This document shows, one piece after another, positions 50,835 to 59,904 of a DNA stretch of 64,000 bases (the stretch's first letter is position 1; every line of letters begins with the position of its first letter). Source of the stretch: Gammaproteobacteria bacterium (GTDB lineage: Bacteria; Pseudomonadota; Gammaproteobacteria; JAABTG01); the NCBI GenBank assembly GCA_034522055.1, contig JAXHLS010000002.1, positions 1,302,001-1,366,000 of the forward strand. Direction: 5' to 3'. The notes under the pieces were generated by a model. That model saw only the letters and a program-made list of their open reading frames with translations, searched no databases and was not told the origin of the DNA. The position numbers were made by a program, and so were the translations under genes.

Positions 50835-52166
50835 TCATGATAACCTCCATAGCCAGTTTTCGTTGCGCCGCATCGTCCTCATGAGCAAGCCCGGCCGCCA
50901 TAGCACCAGTATCCAGCTGGCGATGATCACGAGGGTCAGGGCAATCCAGCCGATGATGACGGCTTTCACGCCCGGCGCCAGGGTCGGCAGCTGCTTGACG
51001 CCATTGACCGTGGGCCCGTAGTACTCCCGCGCTTCCTGGAAGCCGAAGGGCACCGAGGCGGCCAACACCAGCAGCGACACGGCAATCGCCGCACCGGTAC
51101 CCGGCCAGCGGTGGCGGGCGCGGCCACCGGCCTCGCGGGCCAGGCGTTGGGCGTGCAACCAGGTGCCGGTGAGGATGAGCCCCGAGAGCAACAGACCGAA
51201 GACGAACCAGATAGCCTTGCTCCAGAGCCCCGCGAAGTTGCCGAAGTGCAAGGGGTCGGCCATGTTCGACCAGACCCAGTAGGGCGACAGGTCACCGCTG
51301 CCGTTCTGCCACAGCACCTCGCCGCTGCGTGGGTCCAGGTGCATCTGGTTGGCGCGACCACGCAGGAGCGAGAAACCACCGGTGTGGCCTTGCAGGTAAA
51401 CCGCGTCCTCGCCGCCAGAGTACCAGCCGTAGGCCGCGGTCGTGATCTCGAACTCCGGCCAGGCGCGCTCTGCCCTGGCGATCACCTCGTCCAGGGGCAG
51501 CGCCGGCAGCGCCGGAGCGGTGGCCGGCGCCGGCACCGAAACCACGCCGATGGGCGCATTGTCCACATAGTTCAATGGACCTTCGAAGAGATCATGCTGG
51601 GCCCCTTCGTAGAGATACCACCCGCCCGTCAGCCCGATGACGAGCAGGAACCAGATCGACCACAGCCCGACAGCCTTGTGCAACTCGCTCCAGAACGCCC
51701 GCCCGCGGCCGCGCGGCCCCTTGAGGAAACGCCGCCACCAGCGCTTGTAAAACACCAGCGCAGCGACCATCGAGGCCAGCATGGTGAGGGCAAATACCGA
51801 CACCAGATACAGACCGACGGGGATGCCGGCGAGATTCGGCAGGAACAGGCGATAGTGAAAGCCGCGAAAAAACTCTGCCAAGCCGAAGCCGTGCGAGGAT
51901 CCGGTGACCTCGGCCGTGTAGGGATCGACCCAGACAACCGCCAGGACGCCGTCGGGGTGGGAAAGCCAGACCTCTGCCACGGCATGCCGGTTCAGGGGCG
52001 CGGACATATAGTCGATATCCGACCCCGGAACCGCCCGCCGGGCGGCCTGCTCGATGTTTCCCCAGCTTACCTGTTCGGCCTGCGCCTGGACCCGTCGCTC
52101 CGGCGTGACCAGCCAGTCGAGGTCGTGGGAAATCACCGCGAAGGTCCCGCTCCAGCAGATCACGAA
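50835..52166 (-). pseudogene. PepSY-domain membrane protein, 3' fragment interrupted by IS21-family element
   Basis: This is the major part (about 443 codons) of a PepSY-associated-TM protein of the siderophore-reductase type, inner-membrane proteins that help release iron after TonB-dependent uptake. Visible are PepSY-like regions (VWVDPYTAEVTGSS, MHLDPRSGEVLWQNGSG), paired membrane helices (FALTMLASMVAALVFYKRWW, LWSIWFLLVIGLTGGWYLY, AIWFVFGLLLSGLILTG) and His motifs (SELHKAVGLW, ADPLHFGNFAG). The frame runs into the element's left end and stays open to 52259, so a 474-residue chimera could be read. Its first helix is cut. The missing 5' part is at 55530-55603. Confidence 0.9.
52159..52166. 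repeat. Left 8-bp target-site duplication
   Basis: ATCACGAA directly abuts the left terminal inverted repeat of the IS21-family element and is repeated exactly at 55530-55537. Confidence 0.93.
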
Positions 52167-52310
52167 TGTAGCTGGCTGTAAAAACCCGCGCATATCTGGC
52201 GAAGGATTGATTGGTAGGCCAATCAGTCGCTGAGCCGGCAGGCGGGCGGCCGCGAGCAACCGGTGACAAGAGTGCCGGAATCGGGTAGATGAAGAGGGGC
52301 CGTTGAGACA

Positions 52311-52360
52311 GGTGCGATACCGGGTCTAATTGACTTGGCCGTCGATCCCGGTATCGCACC
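52311..52360. promoter_or_regulatory. Long hairpin in the IS left leader
   Basis: GGTGCGATACCGGG (52311-52324) and CCCGGTATCGCACC (52347-52360) form a perfect 14-bp stem with a 22-nt loop, 80 bp before the first IS gene. No U-tract follows, so it is not a standard terminator. It may insulate transposase genes from outside transcription or be a protein-binding site. Confidence 0.55.
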
Positions 52361-52440
52361 CCGGGCCGTGCAGAGCACGAGCCCGCACACTATTTCTCGT
52401 TTTCCCCTGACAATCAAGTCCTCATCGGCCTGGATCGCCG

Positions 52441-52902
52441 ATGGAGAACTCTGCACGCCTGTACAACTGCGCCCGTTGTCACCGTCAAGTGATGATCTGC
52501 AGCGGCTGTGACCGCGGCAACATCTATTGCCCTGAAGGGTGTGCGCAGGTGGCACGAAGCGCGTCTCTGCGGGCTGCCGGCTGGCGCTACCAGCAGAGCC
52601 GCAATGGCCGGCACAAGCATGCCGAGCGGCAACGCCGCTACCGGGCGAGAAGGCAGAAAGTGACGCATCAGGGTTCCCCGGCCCCGTCCCCTCATGATCC
52701 ACTATCCCCCGTTCCGGCGAGGCCGGCTGGCCGCCGCGGTGCGGATGGCGCGCCGATGAGGGCGCCCATTCGCTGCCACTTCTGCGGCCGTGAGTGCGGA
52801 CCTTTCCTGCGTACCGGCCCGCTTCATCGCGCCACCGCCGCCGCGGCGCTTGGAACAGTCACCCGACAGGGGCCACCAGGCGCCCGGGCTCAGCCCCCTT
52901 GA
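52441..52902 (+). CDS. Cys-rich zinc-finger-like IS passenger protein
   Basis: A 153-residue protein beginning [20 protein letters not shown], with Cys spacing CxxC...CxxC...C...C in the first 36 residues (CARC, CSGC, YCPEGC) suggesting a zinc-binding fold. A strongly basic Arg-rich stretch ([18 protein letters not shown]) follows, and a second Cys/His group appears near CHFCGREC. It could bind nucleic acid. It ends 16 bp before istA, so it is likely cotranscribed. I know similar short proteins next to IS21-type transposases but not their function; it is not required by classic IS21. Confidence 0.65.
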   Translation: MENSARLYNCARCHRQVMICSGCDRGNIYCPEGCAQVARSASLRAAGWRYQQSRNGRHKHAERQRRYRARRQKVTHQGSPAPSPHDPLSPVPARPAGRRGADGAPMRAPIRCHFCGRECGPFLRTGPLHRATAAAALGTVTRQGPPGARAQPP

Positions 52903-52918
52903 GCCGGCCGGCCACGAG

Positions 52919-54448
52919 ATGAGGAGAAACGCATTGGCCATCAGCAAAGAACAAGAGGCGCAGATCCTGCGCTATCACTACGTCGAGAAGTGGCGGGTGG
53001 GCACCATTGCCAGCCAGTTGGGCGTACACCACAACGTCGTCAATCGGGTGCTCTCCCAGGCCGGCATGCCGAAGGTCGAGCGGGCTGCGCAGCCGTCGAT
53101 GATCGATCCTTATCTGCCGTTCATCACCGACACCCTGGCCCAGTTCCCCACGCTCACCGCCAGCCGCCTCTACGGCATGGTGCGTGAACGGGGCTACCCC
53201 GGCGGCCCCGACCACTTCCGCCATCAGCTCGCCTGTTACCGGCCACGCCCCCGGCCCGAGGCCTTTCTGCGCCTGAAGACCCTGCCCGGCGACCAGGGAC
53301 AGATCGACTGGGGCCATTTCGGCAAGCTCACCATCGGCCGCGCAACCCATGCCCTGATGGCCTTTGTCATGGTGCTCAGCTACTCCCGGCGCATTTTTTT
53401 GCGCTTCTTCCTCGATGCCAAGATGGCCAACTTCCTGCGGGGCCACGAGGCGGCCTTCACTGCCTCGAACGGCCTGCCCAAGGTCCTGCTCTACGACAAC
53501 CTGAAAAGCGCCGTGCTGGAGCGCCAGGGTGAGGCCATCCGCTTCCATCCCACCTTGCTCGAGTTCGCCGCCCACTACCGCTTTGAGCCCCGTCCGGTGG
53601 CGGTGGCCCGGGGCAACGAGAAGGGGCGGGTGGAGCGCGCCATCCGCACGATACGCGATAATTTCTGGCCGGCCCGCCAATGGACCGACATCGATGATCT
53701 CAACGCCCAGGCCGAGGCCTGGTGCAACGGCTGGGCCATGGACCGGCCCTGCCCGGAGGACCGTGCCCTCTCGGTGCGCCAGGCCTTCGAGCAGGAGCCC
53801 CTGCTGGCGCTGCCCGATAACCCCTATCCCACCGACGAGCGGGTCGAGGTCCACATCGGCAAGACCCCTTACGCGCGCTTCGAGGGCAACGACTACAGCG
53901 TGCCCCACACCCATGTGCGCCGCACCCTCACCGTCTCGGCCTCACCCACCGAGGTGCGGATCCTCGACGGCGGAGACGTCATCGCCCGCCACCCGCGCAG
54001 CTACGACAAGGGCCGGCAGATCGAACAGCCGGAACACATCGAGGCACTGGTCCAGATCAAACGCCAGGCCCGGCATCATCGCGGCCAGGACCACCTGGCC
54101 CAGGCCGCACCGGCCAGCCGGCAATTGGCTGTCCAGGCCGCCGAGCGCGGCGACAACCTCGGCGCCATCACCGCAGCCCTGCTGCGCCTCCTCGATGCCT
54201 ACGGCGCCCCCGAGCTGGAGGCGGCCATCCAGGAGAGCCTGGCCCACGGGGTGGCTCACCCCAATGGCGTGCGCATCGCCCTGCAGCGTAGGCGCGAGGC
54301 GAGAAACCAGCCGCCCCGGGTGGGGGTGCGCATCGACCACGCGCGCGCCAGGGGGCTGGTGGTACGCACCCATGATCTGGGCGGCTACGACGCCTTGCAG
54401 TCCACCCCGCCCGAAACCGAAGACGACGCCCAGGAGGAGCCCCAATGA
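52919..54448 (+). CDS. istA: IS21-family transposase IstA
   Basis: A 509-residue DDE transposase. It has an N-terminal helix-turn-helix ([20 protein letters not shown], about residues 24-43), the rve-type catalytic core with Asp in [12 protein letters not shown], Asp in [10 protein letters not shown] and Glu in [18 protein letters not shown], and a C-terminal beta domain typical of IstA ([20 protein letters not shown]). ATG 52919 is taken because residues upstream are unrelated to the family and overlap the passenger gene. The stop overlaps istB as ATGA. Confidence 0.95.
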   Translation: MRRNALAISKEQEAQILRYHYVEKWRVGTIASQLGVHHNVVNRVLSQAGMPKVERAAQPSMIDPYLPFITDTLAQFPTLTASRLYGMVRERGYPGGPDHFRHQLACYRPRPRPEAFLRLKTLPGDQGQIDWGHFGKLTIGRATHALMAFVMVLSYSRRIFLRFFLDAKMANFLRGHEAAFTASNGLPKVLLYDNLKSAVLERQGEAIRFHPTLLEFAAHYRFEPRPVAVARGNEKGRVERAIRTIRDNFWPARQWTDIDDLNAQAEAWCNGWAMDRPCPEDRALSVRQAFEQEPLLALPDNPYPTDERVEVHIGKTPYARFEGNDYSVPHTHVRRTLTVSASPTEVRILDGGDVIARHPRSYDKGRQIEQPEHIEALVQIKRQARHHRGQDHLAQAAPASRQLAVQAAERGDNLGAITAALLRLLDAYGAPELEAAIQESLAHGVAHPNGVRIALQRRREARNQPPRVGVRIDHARARGLVVRTHDLGGYDALQSTPPETEDDAQEEPQ

Positions 54449-55212
54449 TCCCTAACGCATCCCTGAAAGAACGGGCCACGGCCCTCAAGCTCCATGGCCT
54501 GCTGAGCCATTGGGAGGAGAGCGCCGACGCTGGCTGGGTCGAGTCCCTGATCCAGTGGGAAGAGGAGGAACGCGCCCACCGCAGCCTCGAGCGGCGCATG
54601 AAAGGGGCGCGGCTGGGCCGCTTCAAACCCCTGGCCGACTTCGACTGGGGCTGGCCCAGCCGCTGCGACCGGGAACTGGTCAGTGAGCTGATGCGCCTCG
54701 ACTTCCTCACCGAGGCGGTCAATATCATCCTGGTGGGACCCAACGGGGTCGGCAAATCCACCCTGGCCCGCAACATCGCCCATCAAGCGGTGCTGGCCGG
54801 CCACAGCGTCCTCTTTACCAGCGCCGGCCAGATGCTCAATGACTTGGCCGCCCAGGATGGCGACAGCGCCCTCAAGCGGCGCCTCGCCCGCTACGCCCGC
54901 CCTCAACTGCTAGCGGTCGACGAGGTGGGGTATCTCGCCTACTCCAATCGCCATGCCGATCTGCTGTTCGAGATCGTCTCCCGCCGCTACGAGGAGAAAT
55001 CCACCCTGGTCACCACCAATCGGCCCTTCGCCGAATGGGGTGAAGTCTTTCCCAACGCCTCCTGCGTGGTCTCCCTCGTGGACCGGCTGGTACACCGCTC
55101 AGAGATCCTCACCATCGAAGGCGAATCCTACCGGCTCAAGGAGGCCAAGGAGCGACAGCAGCAACAGGCACAGCGGCGCCGAGCCGCCGCCAAATCCAAC
55201 AAAGGAGCCTAA
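54445..55212 (+). CDS. istB: IS21-family ATPase helper IstB
   Basis: A 255-residue AAA+ protein (DnaC/IstB type) that directs IstA to target DNA. It has Walker [12 protein letters not shown] (about residue 99), Walker [13 protein letters not shown], sensor [17 protein letters not shown] and the C-terminal basic [19 protein letters not shown]. It overlaps istA by 4 bp and appears intact. Confidence 0.96.
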   Translation: MIPNASLKERATALKLHGLLSHWEESADAGWVESLIQWEEEERAHRSLERRMKGARLGRFKPLADFDWGWPSRCDRELVSELMRLDFLTEAVNIILVGPNGVGKSTLARNIAHQAVLAGHSVLFTSAGQMLNDLAAQDGDSALKRRLARYARPQLLAVDEVGYLAYSNRHADLLFEIVSRRYEEKSTLVTTNRPFAEWGEVFPNASCVVSLVDRLVHRSEILTIEGESYRLKEAKERQQQQAQRRRAAAKSNKGA

Positions 55213-55214
55213 CC

Positions 55215-55391
55215 ATGACCCATCCCCCGATACCGGACGACTGGACACCAGAGCAGGCATTGGCAGTCTATGACTTTATCGACGAACTTCGCGATGCCAT
55301 CTGGAGCCGATACGATCGGCAGCTGGTCGAACTCATGCAACAAGACCGCATAACGACCTTTGAAGTCGACGACGATGACTTGATCTTCTGA
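55215..55391 (+). CDS. Small acidic IS passenger protein (58 aa)
   Basis: A 58-residue protein, MTHPPIPDDWTPEQALAVYD, then a helix with DELRDAIWSRYDRQLVELMQ and a strongly acidic end (EVDDDDLIF). It starts 2 bp after the istB stop with AAAGGAGCC as ribosome site, so it is part of the element's operon. Short WTPEQALAVYD-type frames are often found after transposase genes; the function is unknown. Confidence 0.7.
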   Translation: MTHPPIPDDWTPEQALAVYDFIDELRDAIWSRYDRQLVELMQQDRITTFEVDDDDLIF

Positions 55392-55529
55392 GCCGACCCT
55401 TAAACCCAAATCGGCGGCGTGACCTGGCTTGAGTCGAGGCGACCTATCCGCGCTGAGGCCGAGTCACGCCGCCTGAACCTGCGACTGCGACCTTCGCCAT
55501 TTATGCGCGGATTTACTCAGCCGCTAACA

Positions 55530-55537
55530 ATCACGAA
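55530..55537. repeat. Right 8-bp target-site duplication
   Basis: ATCACGAA follows the right inverted repeat of the element and is identical to 52159-52166. Confidence 0.93.
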
Positions 55538-55603
55538 CAGCATCAGGCCCGTGATCACACCGGTGAAGCTATGGATGCGGAACCAGGTGCGCGATCTCGG
55601 CAT
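55530..55603 (-). pseudogene. PepSY-domain membrane protein, 5' fragment
   Basis: Starts at ATG 55603, 12 bp after the TonB-receptor stop, and encodes MPRSRTWFRIHSFTGVITGL and then MLFVI, the standard opening (R..HxWxG-like first helix) of PepSY-TM proteins. It then enters the IS and stops. Joining it through one ATCACGAA copy to position 52158 gives a continuous 466-codon frame (465 residues), proving it is the missing start of the 50835-52166 fragment. The insertion is therefore frame-neutral once removed and probably recent. Confidence 0.92.
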
Positions 55604-55615
55604 GGGCCGGGCCGA

Positions 55616-58021
55616 TCAGAACTCCGCCTTCAGCGAGAACAGCGCACTCAAAGGCGCCCCCGGGTGATTGCCGGCGATCCGGCTGTTGCCGGTGCTCTCG
55701 ATGTAGTCGATGTCGAAGAGGTTTTCGATGTTGAGCTGTGCCGTGACGCGGGTGCTGCCGAGTATGAACGGATAGCGCGCCATGGCATCGACACGGGCGT
55801 AACCGTCGGCCTCGAAGCTGTTGGCGTTGTCGCCCTCGCGCTCGCTGACACCGAAGATACCGGCACCCAAGGTAAGCCCCCTGAGTTCACCGCCCTGCAG
55901 CGTATAGGTGCTCCAGAGACTGCCCGCGTGCCGTGGCGCGTTGAACAGGCGGTTGCCTTCCTGACCCAGATTGCTGTCTTCGGTGATCTCCACCGTCGGC
56001 AGCCAGCCGTAGGAGGCGATGAGCTTCCAGCCGGGCGCGATCTCGCCGGCAACGTCCAGCTCCAGACCGCGGCTCTCGGCCTCGCCGATCGCCACCGAGA
56101 AATCTCCACCATCCGGATCCGGCGCCGCGATGTTTTCCTTGGTCAGATCGAACCAGGTCAGCGTCGCCGACAGGCGCTCGTCGAAGAACAGGGCTTTCGC
56201 GCCCACCTCCCATTGCTCGCCTTCCTCGGGGTCGAGGGGTTCACCCGAGCGGGTGCGGGCAAAGATGACATTGCCGGACAGCGATTGGGCATAGCTGCCG
56301 TACAGGCTCAGCCACCGTTTCGGTTTGAACAGGACTCCATACCGCTGGCTGTATTCCTCATTCTCGTTTTTCGTGCCGAACGACCGGGCCTCGGTGTCGT
56401 CGTAGCGGCCTCCCACCAGAAGGTGCAGCCGGTCGTCGAAAAACGAGATCTGATCCTGCCAGAAAACCCCCAGACGCTTGTCGAAATCGTCCGAGGAACC
56501 GAAATCCACCGTCGTATTTGATGGCGTGACCGTCGGATTGGGATTCGGGTTGAACAGATTGTTGCCGGGACCGGGGCTGAACGCATTGTCGGGGAAGGTC
56601 CAGGGCAGGTCCGAGCGGGTGAAATCGACACCCAGCAGCAGCGTGTGCCTCAAGGCCCCCGTGTCGAAATGGCCCTCGAGTGAATTAGTGGTGAACCAGG
56701 TCTCCGGGAAGGCGTTGTTGGCGGAAAACCTTCGATCGAAGTCACCCGTCGTTGGATCGATTGAACTCCCGAAAGCCCCGTCGAGTCGCGCATCGCGGCG
56801 CTCGAAATCCTCGTATACGAACTTGGTACGGAACAGCCAGCTGTCGTTGAATGCGTGCGATCCGTCCAGGGCGACCCGCAACATTTCCGTCTTTAAAAAG
56901 TCATCTCGACTGCCGAGGAACGTATCCTCCGGGACATCGGCCACTTCATCGCCGAGGGCGGGCAGGCCGGAATCGTTGGTGCGGTCATCGTCCCGGTATT
57001 CGAAGGAGAAATTAACCCGGGTCCGATCGGTGATGTCCCAGGCGAGCTGGGGATTGATGAAGACGGTTTCATTCTCGACGACATCCCGGAACGAATCGGC
57101 GTCCACATACGAGGCGATGAGCCGATACTGGACCGATTCCAGACCGGGAATCGGGCCGGTCGTATCCACCGTCGTGCGATAGAAGTCGTAGGACCCGACC
57201 TGCTGCTCGATGCTATGTTGATACTCGCGGAGCGGCTTTTTGGTGACGAGGTTGACCACACCGCCGGGCTCGATACGCCCGAACAGGACGCTCGCCGGCC
57301 CTTTGAGCACCTCGACCCGGTCAACATTGCTCAGCTCGAAGAAGCGGGCACCGAACGTATTGGGCGTGCGAAATCCGTCCCTGAAGATGAACCCGCCCTG
57401 ATCGAACCCACGGATAGTCAGTTGCTCACTGCTGACACCGGACGCACCGCGCGGCTGCACGCCGCTGACGTTCTTGATGGCATCCTTGAGCCGCAGCACC
57501 TGCTGGTCTTCCAGCACGTCATTCGGAACGACCTGGACGGAAGCCGGCGTATCGATGATGGGCGTGTCGGTCCGGGTGGCGGTATACGAATGAGTGGCCT
57601 GATAACCTTCCACAGGCGCAAATGCCGAGCCGCCCGTTCCCGTGACCTGGATCGGCGCGAGCTGCACCGGTCCGTCTCCGCCCTGTGCCGACGCCTGCAT
57701 CAGCGTGACAGTGCTGTCACCGGCAAAGCGCGCGGCCACGCCGGAGCCCGTAAGCAGGATGCGCAATGCCTCGTGCGGGGTGTATCGGCCCTGCAGGGCC
57801 GGGGCCTGGCGGCTGCGCAGCAGGGCGGCGTCGCCGCCGATCGTCAGCCCGGCCTGGCGGGCCAGCTCGGTGACGGCTTGGTCCAGCGGCTGGGCGCGGA
57901 GGTTGAAGGTCATGGGCTCGGCGGTGGCGCTCTGGGCGGCGGCCGGCGTCACCAGCAACGGCGTAACGCCCGGCAGCAGCGCGAGGCACAGGGCCCCGGC
58001 ACGGAGGGACAGAGTTCGCAT
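55616..58021 (-). CDS. TonB-dependent siderophore receptor with signalling domain
   Basis: The 801-residue outer-membrane receptor for a ferric siderophore has a signal peptide (LCLALLPGVTPLLVTPAAAQ), an N-terminal STN signalling domain (about 35-105: FNLRAQPLDQAVTELARQAG, GRYTPHEALRILLTGSG), a plug (about 130-280: ASVQVVPNDVLEDQQVLRLK, VLFGRIEPGGVVNLVTKKPL) and a 22-strand barrel ending in SLKAEF with terminal Phe. The STN domain places it in the FecA/FpvA signalling class that activates FecR/FecI upstream. Start ATG 58021 follows a GCAGGAGA site and precedes the signal peptide; the longer frame is rejected. The siderophore is not predictable. Confidence 0.95.
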   Translation of the reverse strand: MRTLSLRAGALCLALLPGVTPLLVTPAAAQSATAEPMTFNLRAQPLDQAVTELARQAGLTIGGDAALLRSRQAPALQGRYTPHEALRILLTGSGVAARFAGDSTVTLMQASAQGGDGPVQLAPIQVTGTGGSAFAPVEGYQATHSYTATRTDTPIIDTPASVQVVPNDVLEDQQVLRLKDAIKNVSGVQPRGASGVSSEQLTIRGFDQGGFIFRDGFRTPNTFGARFFELSNVDRVEVLKGPASVLFGRIEPGGVVNLVTKKPLREYQHSIEQQVGSYDFYRTTVDTTGPIPGLESVQYRLIASYVDADSFRDVVENETVFINPQLAWDITDRTRVNFSFEYRDDDRTNDSGLPALGDEVADVPEDTFLGSRDDFLKTEMLRVALDGSHAFNDSWLFRTKFVYEDFERRDARLDGAFGSSIDPTTGDFDRRFSANNAFPETWFTTNSLEGHFDTGALRHTLLLGVDFTRSDLPWTFPDNAFSPGPGNNLFNPNPNPTVTPSNTTVDFGSSDDFDKRLGVFWQDQISFFDDRLHLLVGGRYDDTEARSFGTKNENEEYSQRYGVLFKPKRWLSLYGSYAQSLSGNVIFARTRSGEPLDPEEGEQWEVGAKALFFDERLSATLTWFDLTKENIAAPDPDGGDFSVAIGEAESRGLELDVAGEIAPGWKLIASYGWLPTVEITEDSNLGQEGNRLFNAPRHAGSLWSTYTLQGGELRGLTLGAGIFGVSEREGDNANSFEADGYARVDAMARYPFILGSTRVTAQLNIENLFDIDYIESTGNSRIAGNHPGAPLSALFSLKAEF

Positions 58022-58109
58022 TGGGTATCTCCTGCTTGAGTCGATTTGGGGTTTCCTACCCCTGATGACAAAGCAGGAGGACAATCGGGCAGTCCGGCCG
58101 GGATATTTT

Positions 58110-59054
58110 TTATTCTGAAGGGTGCAGCCAGACCAGGTAGGGGGTGACCGAGCGGAGTTCCAGTGACAAGGCGTCGGCGAGCACGCTCAGGGCGGCATCG
58201 CTGTCCTCGGCCGGCACCACGCCGGTGAAGCGCAGATGGCGATGGGTCAAATCCGCGTCCAGCAGCAGCCAGCCCTGGCGATACTGCCCCAGGCGCTCGA
58301 CCACCTCGGCCAACGGGGCGTCGTTGAACACCAGGCGCCGGTCCGCCCAGTCCGGCGGCTGAAGCCGGGCGGAGACCACCCGGATCACGGCCCCGGGTGT
58401 CAGCCGGGCGCGCTGACCGCCGGCAAGGATCTCGCCGGGCGCGGCGGCGTCGCGCGGGAGCAGGCGCACGCGGGATTCGTGGACCGTGATGTCAGTATAG
58501 GCCTGATCCAGGCGCACACCGTAGCGGGTACCCAGGGCAACGGCGGCCCCGTGCGCCGTGGTCACTTCGAACGCCCGGCGGGCGGGGTCCTCATCCACCC
58601 TCACCAACAGCTCGCCGCGCTCCAGGCGAATGCGGCGGCGGTCGTCGCCGTAGTCGATATCGATGGCGCTGTCGCTGTTCAGCACCAGCGTGCTGCCGTC
58701 CGGCAGGGTGATATCGCGGATCTCGCCCGCCGCCGTGCGGTAATCGGCGGTCCACAGATTCCAGGGCAGCTGTGTCCCCGTCACCCCTGCCAGCAGCATG
58801 AGCAACCCCAGGCCGGCCGCACGGCGGCGGCGGCGGGCGGGTGCCGGCGTCACCGCCGACCACATCCGCTGCATCTGCTCTAGCACCTGCCGCCGTAGGG
58901 GATCGGTCGCCTGCCAGGCCTCACACTCGGCCACAAGGCGCTCGCGCGTCTCCGGCCCGGCCTCCTCCAGGCGCAACACCCAGTCAGCGGCTTGCTCGCG
59001 GAGCGTGGCGTGATCCTCGTGACTGCCCGTCTCGTTGGCTGCCTGCCACACCAT
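58110..59054 (-). CDS. fecR: FecR-family anti-sigma/signal transducer
   Basis: The 314-residue inner-membrane regulator has an N-terminal cytosolic domain of DUF4880 type (REQAADWVLRLEEAGPETRE, about 18-70), one membrane helix (AGLGLLMLLAGVTGTQLPW, about 83-102), a periplasmic FecR beta domain (ITLPDGSTLVLNSDSAIDID) and a C-terminal STN-like part (FNDAPLAEVVERLGQYRQG). It relays occupancy of the receptor to the sigma factor. Its start overlaps the sigma gene stop by 1 bp. Confidence 0.93.
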   Translation of the reverse strand: MVWQAANETGSHEDHATLREQAADWVLRLEEAGPETRERLVAECEAWQATDPLRRQVLEQMQRMWSAVTPAPARRRRRAAGLGLLMLLAGVTGTQLPWNLWTADYRTAAGEIRDITLPDGSTLVLNSDSAIDIDYGDDRRRIRLERGELLVRVDEDPARRAFEVTTAHGAAVALGTRYGVRLDQAYTDITVHESRVRLLPRDAAAPGEILAGGQRARLTPGAVIRVVSARLQPPDWADRRLVFNDAPLAEVVERLGQYRQGWLLLDADLTHRHLRFTGVVPAEDSDAALSVLADALSLELRSVTPYLVWLHPSE

Positions 59055-59584
59055 CAGGGCCCGCCCTCCCCGGACGAGCTGTCATAAAGGCGCGCATGGC
59101 AATGGGCCAGGACTTTGGCCAGATACTGTTTGACGCTGCTCTCGGAGACATCCAGACGGGCAGCAATCTCGCGGTAGCTCTTGCCGTCCACGCGCGCCAT
59201 GAGGAAGGCCCGGCGCGGCTTCTCCGGCAGCTCCTCGGTGAGCAGGAGCAACACCTGGGCCAGCAGGTCCTGCGCCACCACCGTCTCGGCCGGGCCGCGC
59301 CGCTCCTCGCGCTCCAGCAGCACGGCCACCTGGCGCAGCGCTTCCTCCTCCACCTTGCGGCGCCGGTGACGGTTGATCAGCAGCCGGTTGGCGATGACCA
59401 GCAGGTAGGCCCGCGGCTCGCGCAGGCCGGGCAGATCCCGGCCGCGCAGCAGGCGCAGGAAGGTATCGTGGCTCAGGTCCGCGGCATCATGAGGACAGCC
59501 GAGCTTGCGCCCCAGCCAGCCCAGCAGCCAGCCGTGGTGGTCGAGATAGAGGCGCTCGTATGGACAACCGGCATCCTGGGACAT
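59054..59584 (-). CDS. fecI: FecI-type ECF sigma factor
   Basis: A 176-residue extracytoplasmic-function sigma factor with region 2 (ADLSHDTFLRLLRGRD, AYLLVIANRLLINRHRRR) and region 4 (LPEKPRRAFLMARVDGKSYR then IAARLDVSESSVKQYLAKVL). It would direct transcription of the receptor gene downstream. ATG 59584 is preferred over 59599 because MSQDAGCPYERLYLDHH matches family N-termini. A Fur box lies 27 bp upstream, so iron-replete cells should silence the operon. Confidence 0.93.
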   Translation of the reverse strand: MSQDAGCPYERLYLDHHGWLLGWLGRKLGCPHDAADLSHDTFLRLLRGRDLPGLREPRAYLLVIANRLLINRHRRRKVEEEALRQVAVLLEREERRGPAETVVAQDLLAQVLLLLTEELPEKPRRAFLMARVDGKSYREIAARLDVSESSVKQYLAKVLAHCHARLYDSSSGEGGP

Positions 59585-59610
59585 GGCGGGAGCAGGCACC
59601 GAATATTAGT

Positions 59611-59629
59611 GATAATCGTTATCATTATG
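59611..59629. promoter_or_regulatory. Fur box upstream of fecI
   Basis: GATAATCGTTATCATTATG, read on the minus strand as CATAATGATAACGATTATC, matches 16 of 19 positions of the Fur consensus (GATAATGATAATCATTATC). It lies 27 bp upstream of the fecI start, overlapping the expected promoter. Confidence 0.85.
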
Positions 59630-59745
59630 AGAATCCCGCTTCCCGAGTGCAAGTCCCTGCCCCGTGCCTTCTGGCACCCGTGGGGCTTTCCCCGCCTGCA
59701 GGCTGAGTTGAGCGAGGCGGAACCCGGCATGGCACGGATCCGCCG

Positions 59746-59845
59746 CCTGACGTGGGCCGTGCCGGGATTGCGTTTCGCTCCTGCGCAGCCAAGGGAAATC
59801 GATGATCCAGGTGCCAGGGATGCTGCAGTGGGAGACCAGACCCCG
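59746..59845. repeat. 100-bp direct repeat, copy A
   Basis: Starts CCTGACGTGGGCCGTGCCGG and ends GAGACCAGACCCCG. A second copy with about 88 percent identity and one indel lies at 61146-61246 in the same orientation. The VapBC-type pair lies between them. I see no gene in the 59630-59904 spacer that contains it. Confidence 0.85.
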
Positions 59846-59904
59846 CTCTAGACCCCGCCGGCTCGCCGAACAGCGATACCTTGAGGTGCTCGATGGCGCC
59901 TGCT

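Larger units (their letters stand above)
52167..55529 (+). mobile_element. IS21-family insertion sequence with two passenger genes (3363 bp)
   Basis: Bounded by imperfect terminal inverted repeats (52167-52209 and 55487-55529; about 29 of the outer 39 positions match, both beginning TGT and sharing CCGCGCATA and TGGCGAAGG) and by an exact 8-bp target duplication. Inside are a Cys-rich passenger gene, istA, istB and a small acidic passenger gene, all on the plus strand and closely spaced. It is longer than usual IS21 elements (about 2-2.5 kb) because of the extra genes and a 270-bp left leader. It interrupts a PepSY gene in codon 24-25. Confidence 0.95.
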
